Positions 11,541-26,556 of a DNA stretch of 64,000 nucleotides are shown in pieces. Source of the stretch: Sinohyriopsis cumingii. Its lineage: Eukaryota; Mollusca; Bivalvia; Unionida; Unionidae. The notes under the pieces are model-generated. The model did no database searches, was not told where the DNA came from, and saw only the letters and a list, made by a program, of their open reading frames with translations. The DNA lies in contig CM068835.1 in the NCBI GenBank assembly GCA_028554795.2, positions 28,088,311 to 28,152,310 of the forward strand, in the 5' to 3' direction. Numbering within the stretch: the first letter of the stretch is position 1; each line of letters opens with the position of its first letter. A program made the translations under genes and the position numbers.

Positions 11541-12279
11541 AGGTAATAGCAGGCATGAGGTAGGAGTGGGCAGTATACCTGTAACATAGAATCCACCATA
11601 TATACAAGTGTAGTTTAAATGTTAACATATCACAGTAAATAAGCTCAATTCTATTCACAGAAGAAAGTAGACATAAAACAGTCTCCCAGCTGACAGAAAG
11701 TTATCCATCAACAGCATTTGTATGCCGCTAAATAGCTTAGATGAACTAATGTTTCTTATTATGTGATGCCATTCAGACTCTAAATAAAAATTTGTCTGTG
11801 TCTATTACAGTCTACTGTTCCAAGTCAAATAATGCATATATCTCATCACAAATACATTACGATAAATCTGGAATTTTTGCATCCAGTAACCATTCCTTCA
11901 TATGAATATCTAACAACTGGCACATTTTGTAGTGAAACTGAGACACTTTAGATGTAAACATTGATCATCTGACCTAATCTCAGTCAAGCTTTGTGACATC
12001 ACACAGAATTTCCAGTGGACATTTTGTGTTGAAAATTGATGTTGTCGGTGTCAAGTGTTCTGTTTATTGCTCTTTGAATTATAATTTGTAAAAAAGATCT
12101 ACTTTTAAATGTAACTTGTTAGATAATGGCACATTATCAATCCATCTAGCATATGGGACTATTTGGTATGCACAACAAATGAATTAAAGGTGCAACATCC
12201 AGGTCATAAAGAACTGAATTATTTATTCTTCTTTCTCTTCAAATCTATTTCTAATAAATAAAAACATATGATAATCAGA

Positions 12280-12361
12280 ATCTCAGTTGGGTAATGATTT
12301 AATATTAAATTTACATAACTCATTTAATAAATTCAGTATTAAATCATTACCCATCTGAGAT
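12280..12361. repeat. 32-bp imperfect inverted repeat, 18-nt loop
   Basis: Left arm 12280-12311 starts atctcagttgggtaatgatt. Right arm 12330-12361 is its reverse complement with about three mismatches. The whole structure is 82 nt and may be a miniature foldback element. No clear target duplication is visible. Confidence 0.8.
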
Positions 12362-13342
12362 CCTCTGTACATAATATAACATATTTATGTCAATATTGTA
12401 CTGAATCATCCAAGGTGGAAGTATGCTCATATTCATAAAGCACCTTGATACTTATGGCCACCATAAAACATTAATACATGCACGCTTAGTTCTTTTCTTT
12501 GACATTAAATTGGGGCTATACTCTTGTCAGTTTTGTTTCTTTATTACATTTCTTCTAAAATAGACTGTAAATCTAACTGTGATAAAACTTACAATAATTT
12601 TTATATCCCTCCATAAACAGTAGCATATCCAAATTTATCTAGAGGCACATTGATCTCTGATCATTTTTTTTTTTTTTTCCTTTCTGGTCAGATTCATTAA
12701 ATTATCATTGTTTGTACACTATCAAAAACTGTTTTATTAGATCAGCATCAAAGCATACACCATCATGTTAGAAACTGCAAATCATTGTCAGAATTTGTAT
12801 CAATCCCTCCACAAAGAAAATTGAATGACAAATATATTTCTGTACATTATCATCTCTTGCAACCCTGATTCACAAGCTTGCTGTATCCTACAGTTAATCA
12901 CTGTAATGTTTTATCCAGTCTTTTTCTTAATCCAGATACTGTCTTTATTTCCATTCATCGGTTTTAACAGCTTGAGTCTGATAATCTATAATAGCTGAAA
13001 ACAAGTTAATAAATCTCTCTCTGCTTTTCATCTTATTCCCATCTAATTCTTTTGCATGCAGTGTTTTTAATCTCAATGAAGGCTACAACATCCAAGAACA
13101 CTTTATTGTCAACTTGCAGATTAATTTCTTTTTTCAAAAGCACTATAATAATCATTTCAGCATTGTCTGGTGTCCTATTTTCGGAATACTTATAATTCAT
13201 GCAGATTTAGTTTGTAAATTTTTGTTGGCTTTTTTTATTCATTATTTGTAAAGTATATTTTAATATCTTTTAGCTGATTATTATATACAAAAAATGAGTA
13301 TTATTCTTATAGATTGAGGATATAGTAAAGCTTTAAGACTGC

Positions 13343-13405
13343 AACAAATTACAGACAATATGGAACAAATTACAGACAATATGGAGCAAATTACAGACAA
13401 TATGG
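13343..13405. repeat. Three tandem copies of a 21-bp unit
   Basis: The unit starts aacaaattacagacaatatg. Copies at 13343-13363, 13364-13384 and 13385-13405 are identical except for one base in the third, so the expansion is recent. Confidence 0.95.
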
Positions 13406-13689
13406 AGTACTTTAATACTTTAGGCATTAATAAAAACTTGTATGTTATGCTTTTGTATATAAAAAAACGTCTAATTTGGATCAGACAATAAAACTAGAAT
13501 GTATCCAATTCAACATAAAAATAAGTGACGTAGTACACAATGTGTGAAGTGGTACACATGTTAAGCGAACGGAAACCATGTGAAATAATGTTTTCGATGA
13601 TTGCCTCAATATACTGTAATTTATCCTGAAATTAATGTTGCTTTATGAGGAAATAATAAACAAAGTTCACCGTTATGAAGAGATATTTA

Positions 13690-13900
13690 TTCACAGTTAA
13701 TCTCAGCACGATTATAAAGTAAGTATTCAACACTATAATCTGCCTGCCCCCCCCTCTTATTTTTCCTTTATGTCATCGATCACTTTATTGGTTTTGGGCT
13801 TATTTTATAGGTCCCTTGATAACTCTTGCCTCACGTATAGTGCGGTCGATGTTTCTGGACCCCGATGTGTGCAAGTTATCGAGGGAGTGGTGTACATGGA
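13690..13900 (-). mobile_element. Pogo-like element end fragment, copy 3
   Basis: The segment 'gcaagttatcgagggagtgg' (about 13870-13890), preceded by 'atagtgcggtcgatgtttct', matches the terminal region of the element at 3828-5388 in reverse orientation. The opposite terminus is not recognised; it may extend upstream to about 13560 in decayed form. Confidence 0.55.
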
Positions 13901-14968
13901 ACATTTATAACCCTGATAATACATGAAATTGGTATATAATTGTTCAGATTAGACCTAACAAACACAATAGACATGAGATATAAATCAAGTGTATAGCATG
14001 TTTCTATGTATACAGATCTACATTGACTGATTTTACAGTGAAACTCTTTAAAACTACAAACTCATTGTATTGGAATTTCCTCGAGATTAAATTTTTTTTT
14101 GGGGGGGGTCCTGAATTTTAGTTAATATCATCACTATTTTCCCAATAAACAGAAACCCTTCAACTCCAAATACAGATATCAAATTGTGATCCCAGATATC
14201 AAATTTACATTATTCCCCACCCCACCTGCCACTAAAACTGAAACTCACTCACACTTGGAAATATTTTCTTAGCTGCTAAATTCCTGACACTGCAACAGAT
14301 TAATTATGGATGGCAAGGACTGTAGTAGGTCTTTATTGGAGACAAAGACTCCAAAAATGTCCCAGAGACATGCTGGTTTAAAACAGTACTATACTATTTG
14401 ACACATATGCCAACACAGGATAGGGTCCAGAGTAGGCTAATCAGAACTGCTTACATCATAAAAAAGAGCTAGATTTTAAAGGCAAACTATGTTTATCTGA
14501 GAATTATCTAATTATGTTTGATGCTATTTATTTGTAAATGCTATCAACAAAAAAAGTTCTTTATTGTGTTAAACATTGGAGTATTATTAGATAGGCATGT
14601 GGCTTCACTTTTGATGCTTTGCTGACAGAGACAGACGAAACAGTATTCCAGAAAGCTAGATTCATTCAATTAATTTTCAGTGGAGATAAATCATTACATA
14701 CATGTATTGAAGTTGTCATGTCTTTCATTTGTCTTCACTCACATGTCAAGATCTCAGAAAAACTAGCTTGGCATCCTAGAATTGAACTATCCTTACAAGA
14801 TCAAACTTGTCTGATTAATGAGAATGAATCAATGTCAAAACCTTCATTCAAGACTCTAGATGACAATTTTAGCATGGGAGTGTCTGCTATTTCAGATACT
14901 CTAAAGAAAATGGAATTCTGAAAGAATGAATTTGAAAGCATTCCATTCTCATGCCCTATTATCTACAA
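13901..14968. other. Intronic stretch with an isolated 100-codon frame
   Basis: A frame at 14619-14921 (+) has mixed composition rather than simple-sequence composition: MLTETDETVFQKARF at the start and SAISDTLKKMEF at the end. I recognise no family and see no promoter or splice context. It may be a relic of a mobile-element gene or chance. Nothing else is evident. Confidence 0.3.
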
Positions 14969-15000
<32 letters not shown>

Positions 15001-15183
15001 ATCACATAAGCTTTTAGAAAGGAATATTTTCATTGCTGAAAAACCCTCAGTAAACCAAAAACCTCTCAGCACAAAGTATTTGACCAGCTTTCAATGGTTT
15101 TGTTTTGAGGGTTTTATGATATATGTATATGGATCTAAATTGAATATGTAGTGTGTGCATATGTATACAATCTATATTGAGTG

Positions 15184-15223
<40 letters not shown>
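14969..15223. repeat. (CT)n and (GT)n microsatellites
   Basis: (CT)n with one interruption occupies about 14969-15000. A (GT)n run of roughly 18-19 repeats occupies about 15186-15223. Confidence 0.95.
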
Positions 15224-15224
<1 letters not shown>

Positions 15225-18200
15225 TGACTTTGTTGGTTTTTTATTTATGTCAGCCTCTCATGCATTGGTGGCTGCAGACTCATGCATTTTTGTATGCGGA
15301 TAGTTTATTGTGATTACAATACAGTCTCGTACTCAACAGTTAGTAAATATGGAAGGGCATTTCTTTTCCATTGGCACATTGCTAATTTTATCCCATTGGG
15401 TTGCATGTGGAGACTTTTATATTCCAAAAATGTTTCATTAAGTTTCTGTATTTCATTTTCACTAATTCTGTATGAGACAAGACTATCCACTAAAGACTGT
15501 TTCCCAGCTCTGCCATCCTATATTGCACTAGCATCTGTAAATCTGTATTTATTATAGAGGTGTTTTAAGATATCATAAACATCATTTGACTTTCCGGCTT
15601 GCTGCATAGTTTTGCACATTTGTATGCTTTATTAATGACAACATGTCAGATTAAAGCTGAAATCTGAGCAAGACTTTCTTCCACACAGATACAAAGAAAT
15701 GTTCGTTTTTCAGTTGGAGTTTTTCCCAGTCTTTGGGAGGAAAACTCTAATCCAGGGTTTCATGGATATGAAGGTTACCCACATTAGAGCTTTACTTGTG
15801 GATCATAGACCCCAAACTGTTGAAATCATTTAATGACACTACCTGTTCATCTTGACATCCTCAGGCATGAATTAATATTGAGATAAGTGTTGGGGGTGGG
15901 GTTTGCTTAAAAATATCAAGTTTTGCATACAAGTGAAATTTTTCTACATGGGTTGATCTTTTGTGAGTGAGTAGGATTTACACTGAGAAAATATAAAGAG
16001 TGGCAATTTTTATTGAACCTATTTGCAATACACTTGTTTTATTAACAACTTACATTTGTGATCACTGTGTAATACAATCCATTCCATAATGCAGCTAGAG
16101 TCAGTGCGAAAGTGGAGCAGCAGAAATGTCAGAACAACAGCACATCCTCTATTGATTAATCATTAAATGAAGCAGCTTCTCTTACGTGTGCCATAGACAG
16201 TTCAGAGCACAGATTAAGCAAGTTCACTCATTCTCGTACCAAACTAGATTGTAATGTCAGGGCCATCTTCAAATTCAAATGACAATACAACACATGGAAA
16301 TGATAACCTGTCAGAAAGTGAACATTTTCACTAATATCTTGTGAGTTGTCCCACTATTAACTTCCGTAACTGCACAATATTTTGTTTCAGGAGATTGTAC
16401 ATTTATTTTGGATGTAATGCCACTGTTGATAGTCATCGTGAACATAAAAAGCTTCCTTTTTGTTGGAAAAAGAGATGTTCACAGCATAATAAACTTGTTC
16501 AGATCACTGATCACTTAGAAAATGCAAGAATTGATTAGATTCCATTGCTTTTATTCAAGTTTGGTGCTACCAGTAACTTCCTTGGATGAAGGGAGCATTG
16601 TTTTTTGTTGAAGATTGATGCTGGCTTGCTTTGATGAATGTTGCATGGGTTTTTGAGGTCATGGTTATTGATTAATTTTCCATCATTCTTGAAAAATTTT
16701 ATTCAAAAATATCAAATGGGTGATATTTACCAATAACTCAGACTTCAGGCTGTACATTTCCTATTTGGGTCAGTGCTGTGCAATACAGTGGCTCAATACA
16801 AAGATGCAGATGAGCTATTTTCTCGATGGACACATCTTTCAGGAATCTTGTTTGGAATTTTAGAAGAACAGACATTATAATAAATAGACACAAATTTCAA
16901 ATGAAGGTTGAAGTAGAATTTTTATTTGTATGCTATTTATGAAAATACAGCAAACACTGGTTCCTTGGCTTATAGTATGTACAACGTTGACAAATCCTTG
17001 AATTCTTGTGTTTCAAAAAGTTGTTTTTATCTATCAAAAGTCTTGAATTTGTCATAAATTTCCTTGAATTTTGCCATAACTCATTGAACTTATTCGATGG
17101 ACTACCAAATGTTAAAACTAAATTAAATTTATCACTTTTTTAGTTACCATATATACTCACATATGAGTTGAATCCAGCTGCAAACTACACAGACCCAGAT
17201 CTGCTGTCGCACAATGCACCGCCAGATTTGGGTCAGTGCAGTTTGCTAGGAGTGATCAGTAGAAAAAAACATCATAAACCCTGATCCTCAGGCATAATAT
17301 GGTATGGCAGACCAGAATCTCTGTTATTTGCAGTTTGTCTCAGTTTGTGACTATATATGGTATGTATCATTGTTATTTACATATTGACGCAAAATTATGA
17401 AATAATAAATAAAATGTGATAAAAATACAGCAAATCAGATGGCACATAAGTGGTAATTAAACAGAGTAACATATGGAGAAGATTTAATCCTCATAAGAAA
17501 AAATACTCTTTAAAAACTTTGAAAAGTCCATGAAAACTCCTTGAAATAAGATCTCAAAGGCTGTATGAACCATGTTAGCAGTGTCCTCCATCAGTACACA
17601 TACCATGGAATGCATACCATTATATAACAACAGTAAAACCTCACACAACTGGCAGTTATGTCTTCTCACTTATTATTACTGCATGGACAGGCTTTATTGT
17701 GTTGAGCTTCATGACGGCAGATAGGATCAATTTATAAGCAAGAACCCAGAATTTTTGTTTATATAAATGCTGTACAAATAATCCATTTTAATTCACATTG
17801 CATAATAACATACTCATATCTGACATGCTCCGAAGTTTATTCCATATGTTCTTTGCAAATTCTCTGTATTCCAGCCAACTAAAGATTTTATGGAAGACCT
17901 CTTTTGTTCCATTTGTACCATGAACCCATCCCTAAGATTTTCTCCAGAAAGCAAAATTATTATATTGGATTGTTTTCGTTAATCTAATGCCACAATCTGC
18001 ACATTTAAATATGCTGCATTCAGCTTTTAGTTGGGCGACTTTTTTTAAAAAGAAAATTATTGATACCATCTATGATATATTATTATTGACACCAAGCTGA
18101 TCTAAATCTAGTTGTGGCTTAAGTGAAAGAAGTTAATTTTCAATTTCCAGCCAAAGGCAGACAGAAAAAATATCTTGGAGAAACACAAAAATGGGCAAAA

Positions 18201-19780
18201 TTTTTAAAAAAATACACGTCTCTAGTTGGCCAACCATCTCTGTATATCAATTCCAACCCTAGCACATATCCCCCCCCCCCCGGGCAGGGAAATTTAAAAA
18301 AAAAAATTCAATTTAAAAAAAATAATTCTGAAATTGGTTTCTGCATCTAATTGAGCCTGTTCAGCTCAGTACTTAAATAACATAGTACATTATATACACT
18401 AACCATTATAAGATATATCATATAGAAAAAAATCCAATCTACCTGCCATAATTTTAAAACAGTGCAATAGGAAACACATATTGGAGGTGGGGGGTCCTTA
18501 AGTGTATATTATATCAGATGATACAGTAGATGACAAAAAGGTATGTTTATAATTGATTGAAGTGTCTATGTAATGAAGTCATGTAATATGTCAATGTGTG
18601 ATGGATGTTTACGTTCTTCCATTCTTGCAAATCCATCATGCCCATGTACACTGAAATTCCAAGTTGTTCCAAATGGCTTTTCATTATGTGGTCAAGACCA
18701 TCTAGGGTGTTTGAAGAATTCTTGCAAGGGATGGCTCTCTTAGAGGCAAGGGAACTTTGTGAAATGGTGGTGGGAGAATGGGGCAGCCATCAACATGCCA
18801 GTTCATGATTTCACTGAAAATTTAGAGTGGCTGTGGCTCTCCAGTGCACTTTGTCTCGAATGTACTTGAGATATAAAAAAAAGTAGTCATTCACAATAAA
18901 ATTCTTCTCTACACTGCTAACCTGATATTGAATTATGTTCAGTTGTTTGATAAGCTTTTATTATTGCTTAAGGAACTGTTTCACTTAATTTTAATTCCTG
19001 TCTAATGAAAACTAATGATATTGTGATTTCAGATCATTTTCACTATTTTATGTTTTATGCACTATTATGGTGCTATATCCTTTTTGTGACATGTCTCAGT
19101 GCAAGACTCTCAAACTTATGACACAAGTCACTTTTATCATGAACAGAAAAATATGGAGGGAGTGCTGTAGTTGTTCATGGCACACTATAACAAGCACTTG
19201 AACAAAATACAGACCAAGTCTAAGCTTTCAAGTTATCTATCCTGTATGGATTTTTTTTCTAGGTAAACTCAAAACCCTTTCCAAAGCTATCTATACTTGC
19301 TATACTGTCATCATTCTTAACTTGATTGATGCTCAGATTGCCTGAGAGTAAACCTTTGTTTTTTACTTCTTGCACAAGTAACATGTAGAGAAGTATGATC
19401 AGTTGAATAGCAAATATCTTTTAAAGCAAATTTGATAAAATAATTAAAACTTTAGAACTATGAAATAACAGGTGAAAGTAAGAGATATACCATGAAATAC
19501 AGTCGTGGGATTAAAAAAAAACAATTATACAAAAATTACACAAGAAAAATTCAAAAGTAAAATAACAAGGAAACTTTAGGGAAATCATTATATTGTTTTC
19601 ACAGGGTCATACTATTACCCTAAATGCTTATGCAAGTAAATGATATTTACAGTAAATGTATATAGCTTTCATAGTATAGAGGGCTAGGTGATATCAGTTC
19701 CATAATGAGGAATGTCATGTAATACACATATGGCTGTGCCCATTAAAACCATTAAGCATGTGTTTGTGTGTGTGTGTGTG

Positions 19781-20027
19781 TTGTTGTTATTCTAGGGTTT
19801 AATGCCATTTTTCAGCAAAAGATAGGCTATACATGGTGGCCAGTATAACTGGTGGAGGAAGAACCCTGGAAAACCCAGGGAAGAACCACCGACCCATGAG
19901 AAGCTACTGGCAGGCTTTCCCATGTACCCACGCTAGCTGAGCCTTGGACTCAAACCCATGCAGACAGAGGTGAGATGGCAGTGATCTGGAATGGTGAACG
20001 CTTTAGAACACTTGGCCACTTGGGACC

Positions 20028-20030
<3 letters not shown>
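19781..20030 (-). mobile_element. Near full-length SINE-A copy nested in SINE-B
   Basis: Reverse-oriented SINE-A runs from the (caa)n tail (ttgttgttat, 19781) to the tRNA-like head (cacttgggaccccg, ending 20030). On both sides lies (TG)n of the host SINE-B tail, so the target duplication is hidden in the microsatellite. Confidence 0.9.

Positions 20031-20088
<58 letters not shown>
20031..20088. repeat. (TG)n microsatellite, 29 repeats
   Basis: This is a pure tgtg run, the (CA)n tail of the SINE-B copy on the other strand. It was probably expanded after insertion. Confidence 0.95.
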
Positions 20089-20089
<1 letters not shown>

Positions 20090-21119
20090 TTTGGATTTTG
20101 AATGCAGCTTTAACAATTTTTCAGTCATATCATTACGATGTCTGCACTGTGGCAGTTTATAGTGATGTCTAGCACTGGGGCATCATGCCAAAGACATGTA
20201 GCATGATGTCCCAACCAGTCACATTATCCTGACACCAGGCCAACCAGTCCAAACACTTTAACCTCTTAAGCACCAAGCTAAGAAGCTGTTTGTACCATTT
20301 TTGTAAGTCTTTGGTATGACTCGGTCTGAGATTGAACCCACGACCTCCCGCATCCTAGGCAGATGCTCTAACCACTAGGCCACCTGAGCGGTTCAAAACC
20401 ATTAAGGATAGGTCTGTAATCTTGACTGGATAGATCTAGATGTGATACTAGATTGTATATTACAGGATATCTTGTCATACCTGTATGCAATTTTTACCCA
20501 TGTTGAACTGCAGCAGTGATCAGTATCTGCCATCATATGCAATAGTTGCTTGAAGTCATTAGTTGAATAAACAGTGTGGTAGACCCTGATCTACCAGCAC
20601 AGTATGGAACAGTATATAATAAAGGTCATAGTAGACCATGACCTGCCTGCATAGTGGGGGTGAAACAGTATACCTGTGCAAATAGACACATGTTGCAGTA
20701 CACAACCTATTATACAATACATAATGATTCATAAAAATTAAAGTGGCAAACAACTAACATTTAATCTGTCTTTTGCAGATGAAATGTAATTTTGTAAGGT
20801 AAAAATTTGTTGTCAGTTAGTTATCTACCTTTAGTATCAATGTGTGTATCAAAACAGCAAACTTGGTCCATTGATAAATTGATGATTTATATCATCCCAT
20901 CTGGACAGTATGAAGCATCAGATCACAAATAGCATAGTTAACCTTTAGCTACCAGTACAAGTCTGAAAATGACAAACTACAGGTACCTGATGCAGATCTA
21001 GTATAACCGTTTTATTCAGATGTTAGTATATTTTGCCCATTTTATGTAAAACATGTGTTTCTAGCTTTATCTTTACCATGTATTTTGTACTTCAGTCATA
21101 AGGCAGAGTGTTATGATGT

Positions 21120-22330
21120 CCATCCATCCACCCATCCTTATCTGTCTGTTACCATTTTCCTTTCTGCACATTAACTCAGGTTATCCATCAACTACAGTTA
21201 CCAAACTTTGTGGATGAATTAACACTTGGGGTAAGATAACCCTATTGCATTTGGGGGTTAAAAAAATGCAAAGGTCAAGGTCATTACGACTAAATGATGC
21301 AAAATGGTTTCTGCATACTAACTGTAGTTCTGCATCACAGACCTGGACCAATCTTTATGGATGTTTTGCACTTGTGGTAAGGAAGAAGCATGCCTTCTGG
21401 GATCCAAAGGTCAAACGCTCATGGTCACTACGACTTGAGGTAGATAAATGGTTTCTGCACAATAACTCCAATTCTCTATCATTTACAGTTACCAAGCTCT
21501 AGATGTCTTGCACTTGAGATATGGAAGAATCCTGTCAATATTAGGGTAAAAGATTCAAAGCTTTAGATGACTGTGAGAGAAAATAGAAAAATGGTTTCCA
21601 CACTAAACCTTTGAGTTCAACACCATCAATAGTTACACCAGACTTAGTGGATGGCTTGCAGATGGGGTAAGGAAGAACCATGTTGATCATTGAGTCAAAA
21701 GAGGGTAATGGTCAAGTTCACTTTTGGCTGAAAGAAGAAAAAGGGTTTCTGCAGAATAACTTTTCTCCATCATCTACAGTTGTCAAGCTTAAAGGTCATG
21801 GGTTCAGGTCAGATTGGCTGAAAGAAAAATAAATTGTCTCAGCACAATAATATTAGTTCTATGTCACATACATGGGCAAACTGGATAGCTTGCACTTATG
21901 ATAAGGTATTTTTATAGTTCATAGGCCATGATCACTGTGACTAAAAGATGAAAAAAGTTTTCCACACAGTACCATTAGTTCTACATCTCAGACCTGACCA
22001 AACTTTATGAATGGCTTGCACTTGGGCTAAGGAAAAAGCCTGTTGATATTGTTGTCTTTAACTAAATGGCATTGACAACAACAACAACTTTTGTGGCAAA
22101 AGTTGTTCTTAATGCCATTTTTCAGCACCAATAGGCTATACATGATGGCCTATATAACTGGTCTTGGAAGAATCCCGGAAAACCCTGTTAAAATTCACTG
22201 ACCCACATTGAATGGCAAAAGTTGCTGCAATTGAAAAGAAAAAAAATGGTTTCTGCTCAGTAACAGTTCTAGATAAGAGACTATGACAGAACATTGTGGA
22301 TGGCTTACCTCTAGTATATGCTGTCGGTAA
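21120..22330 (+). repeat. Tandem array of about seven to eight diverged 145-bp units
   Basis: Each unit contains 'gcacttggggtaagga', then a segment with 'aaggtcaaggtcat', then 'gactgaaagaagaaa..ggtttctgcacaataac' and 'catcacagacctggac'-like text. Unit anchors lie near 21223, 21370, 21510, 21658, 21890, 22018 and 22300. A truncated SINE-A interrupts the array at 22106-22212. Reading frames in it (for example 21245-21502) are repeat by-products. Confidence 0.75.
22106..22212 (-). mobile_element. 5'-truncated SINE-A copy
   Basis: It carries the reversed SINE-A 3' half (aatgccatttttcagcacc, ataggctatacatgatggcc). A perfect 12-bp target duplication, tggcaaaagttg, flanks it at 22094-22105 and 22213-22224. 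It was inserted into the 145-bp array. Confidence 0.88.
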
Positions 22331-22439
22331 TTCTCTCTAAGTACATGGAGGATTGCCATGAGACTTTTCACACACACACACATTCATCTAAATGGTTCCA
22401 AATGAAAATGGTATGGCTTGGACATCAATATAGTCACAC

Positions 22440-22770
22440 AATAGCCATCTAAAACAATTCTGTCACTACTTCTGTTGAATGGATGGTAATATCAGCATAG
22501 TATTTTTACTAAAAGAATTTCTTGTGATGTCTAGATGTTCATAAATGGAAATGGTGTGAATCTGATATCTGTTATAAACACCATGGCAGCCATCTTGAAA
22601 TCTTATTATTTTACTTTTCTATCATATAAAGTCATATCACCAGAAGACCTGTTATAATGTATTGTTGGTCCTACATTAAATAGGTGCTGATCTGATGTCA
22701 AATATGGTCAGAATGATGATCATCTTGAAAGACTTGATATTTCTAATTTTGACATAACCAAACTGTCATC
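22440..22770 (+). repeat. 'ccatcttgaaa' repeat family, block 1
   Basis: Two to three diverged units contain 'cttgtgatgtctag', 'aaatggtgtgaatctgat' and 'gcagccatcttgaaa'. The same ordered phrases recur in a larger block at 48440-49110. Confidence 0.6.
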
Positions 22771-24800
22771 CAGTGTGTCCACCACAGCAGCTGATTTAAA
22801 AATATTGTTATTACAAGAATATTAGAGATTGTTTCAACACTCTGCAGTTAAATAGAAGATATGGTCTTATCATTAATTCCTGGAAATTCTCTTTGCTCAG
22901 TAGAATGTCAGTCCCTTCGAGGGACTCTTGTTTATGTATAAGATACACATGATATAAGAGACAATTATCTTGATTGTATGATGGTTATTGGTGATACTAG
23001 CTCTAATAGGAACACAATTCAAATGTTATAATACATACATGCACATATTGGAAACTTGCATTTATTATAAACTTGAAAACACAGCTAGATAATTTTTCCT
23101 TCACTGGTTCTATTGGATTATTCTAACTTGTAACATCATTTCAAAGGATTTATTGACTAAAGACAAATTTTCATAATATTAAATATCTTCTCTCTAATCT
23201 AACTTTATAAACTATCCAGACTGCAGTTCTATACACTATCAGTTTGACTATTTGGAATTATGTGGTAAGTAAAGTATGGCAGATACTCAGCCCTTAGGGA
23301 AAACTACATGGTTATTATTGATCATTAGTGTTATCACCCACACTAATTAATAAATCATTGTGGGTAGTGAAGATGTCCTCAAAGAAACACCCAAAGGCTA
23401 ATGATGTCAATGTTTGGAGTGACTGAGTCTATATAATTTTACCTGTATTAGGATGTAAGAGAGATAAGAGTTTGTAGGACAGAAATCTCGTTCTGCTTTG
23501 TGAAACATTTATCACTAGACAGAAGCAATAATGTAAATTGTAAAATATTATTGACACAAACATATCTTATCAAATTCACTTATTTCTTCACAGAATTTTT
23601 TATGACTGTGTGCCATTGATGCCCAAGTTCATCTCAAAATGTGTTTACTTAGCTAAAATTTGTTACTGTCAAGATAACAAATACATTCCCTCATTTTTTT
23701 CTGTTACATTTGTATTTTATACTTTTTTGTTAGGATTCGATAAAACGTTTATTGAGTCTCAAAGCTTTCTACTGTGTCAATTAAATTAGCCATACTTGCA
23801 TGGTAGTCTTTTAAAAACCTTATTTGCAATTTCAGTTTTTTATCGCGTGATCATATGTGATCATTTATGTTATTTCATGTTTAGACAACATTTATTCTGT
23901 GTTTTCAACAAGTAATGGTTTTATAAACTCAACATATTGTCATTTTTCAGTCAGTCAGAAATATAATAAATATATTTTTGCCAAAAAGAATGTGTTATCA
24001 GACCTGTCATTTTGGATAGCATTGGTTCGTTGCATGCAAATTCAACCATAAAACAGTTTTTATCCTTCTTTTTCTAATAGAGTAATTTCAGTACTTCCAT
24101 CTAAAAATTTAATATGTTGAAATTGGCAAAAATGGGTTTAGTGATTAATACATTCCCTGAGGCATACAAATATGACATGCATCCTTCAAACAAACATCTT
24201 AAGCCAGTTAGATTTAAAAAAATAAAATTAGGAATATATGATAAATGATAGTTATTACATTAGATAATCACTATAAATTTTTTTCTAATTTTAACTTTCA
24301 TCAGCTATTAGACTAATTAGGGACATGGGAATAATTGGTTCAGGAAAAGAATCTGTGGTGTTTGCCACAGCAAATTGAGATTGTTCATGTTTTTAAAGTA
24401 TGAAATAAAATGAGATTTTGGGGGAACATATTGTGCAAGGAAAAGTGACTGCCTTAAGAAAACACACCCCTTGATTGACTGTCATGCAAAGTAATCATAT
24501 CTAGAAGTATAAAAGAAGTCTGATATGAGCTGTATATACAAGCTGCATATCATTAATTTAAGTAAAATCTCACTTGGAAAAAAACATCATATGTGGAACA
24601 AATTAAATTGTTGACACATTTATAAAAGATGATACAGGCTGACCACATGTATAGCTTCAAATATGTGAACGGATAGCATTTTTTAAAATATAAAATTTTT
24701 ACATTGTTTAACTTTTCACTTTTTAAAAATTCTGCAACTGTTGCTTAATATCCTGGAATATCTGGGGTATTTTAAAATATCGTTATCTGGAGGGATGATT

Positions 24801-25824
<1,024 letters not shown>

Positions 25825-25907
<83 letters not shown>
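25825..25907. repeat. (TG)n(TA)n microsatellite, right of the insertion
   Basis: A short (TG)n run is followed by about 36 ta repeats. With 24806-24897 it flanks the pogo-like element. Long Tyr-Ile frames on both strands here are simple-sequence artefacts. Confidence 0.95.
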
Positions 25908-25910
<3 letters not shown>

Positions 25911-26556
25911 TTATAAATGGTAGATACAGTGTATCCCCTAAGGGTGCAAGACAAAGAGTAAAAAATCTCCATGGTGTCAAAACTGAGGGTCAGACTAAGT
26001 AAATAACAAACTTTGGTATCAAAACTAGGGGTCAAATTAAAAATTTGGGGGTCTCTTTACAAATGAGAGTAAAGGGAAGCACTGTAGATATTTCTATTTT
26101 ATAGGTTACTTGTACCAATTTCCTTACTGATTTTCTTGAAATTCTGATTTCTTTCCTTAATTGCTGTGAAATATATAGGTTTTTTACGGTTTGATTTTTA
26201 TGAAAGCTGTATGGTAATCCTGTGAATAACAATTGTTGACTGGTAGGACTAAATTGATGATTGTTTCAGGTTTAATTTATTCACAAATATATAAGAACAA
26301 GGTATAACATTTCTTTGCATTGCACTGTTGTCTAAGAATGGCTTTTCTTCTTTACTTTCACTCTCTATATACCTGGGTGGCAACTTGTAATGGTATTTTA
26401 CTGTTTTCATCTTCTAAAAAAAACAAACAATGAATTTCAGCCAGATTTGGTCAAAACATCTTAGCATGTAGGCCTTTCATAAAATTTTCCAAACTAATGC
26501 AAAACCACCATCAGATATGACCATCGTTACTTAAGATAGAAATACTATTCAACATA

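Larger units (their letters stand above)
19757..20394 (-). mobile_element. SINE-B copy with a SINE-A copy nested in its (CA)n tail
   Basis: The tRNA-like head (ccactaggccacctgagcgg, near 20375-20392) and the body of SINE-B are in reverse orientation. The 3' tail shows as (TG)n on this strand. A perfect 12-bp duplication, aaaaccattaag, flanks the whole composite at 19745-19756 and 20395-20406. The SINE-A at 19781-20030 splits the (TG)n run, so it arrived second. Confidence 0.9.
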
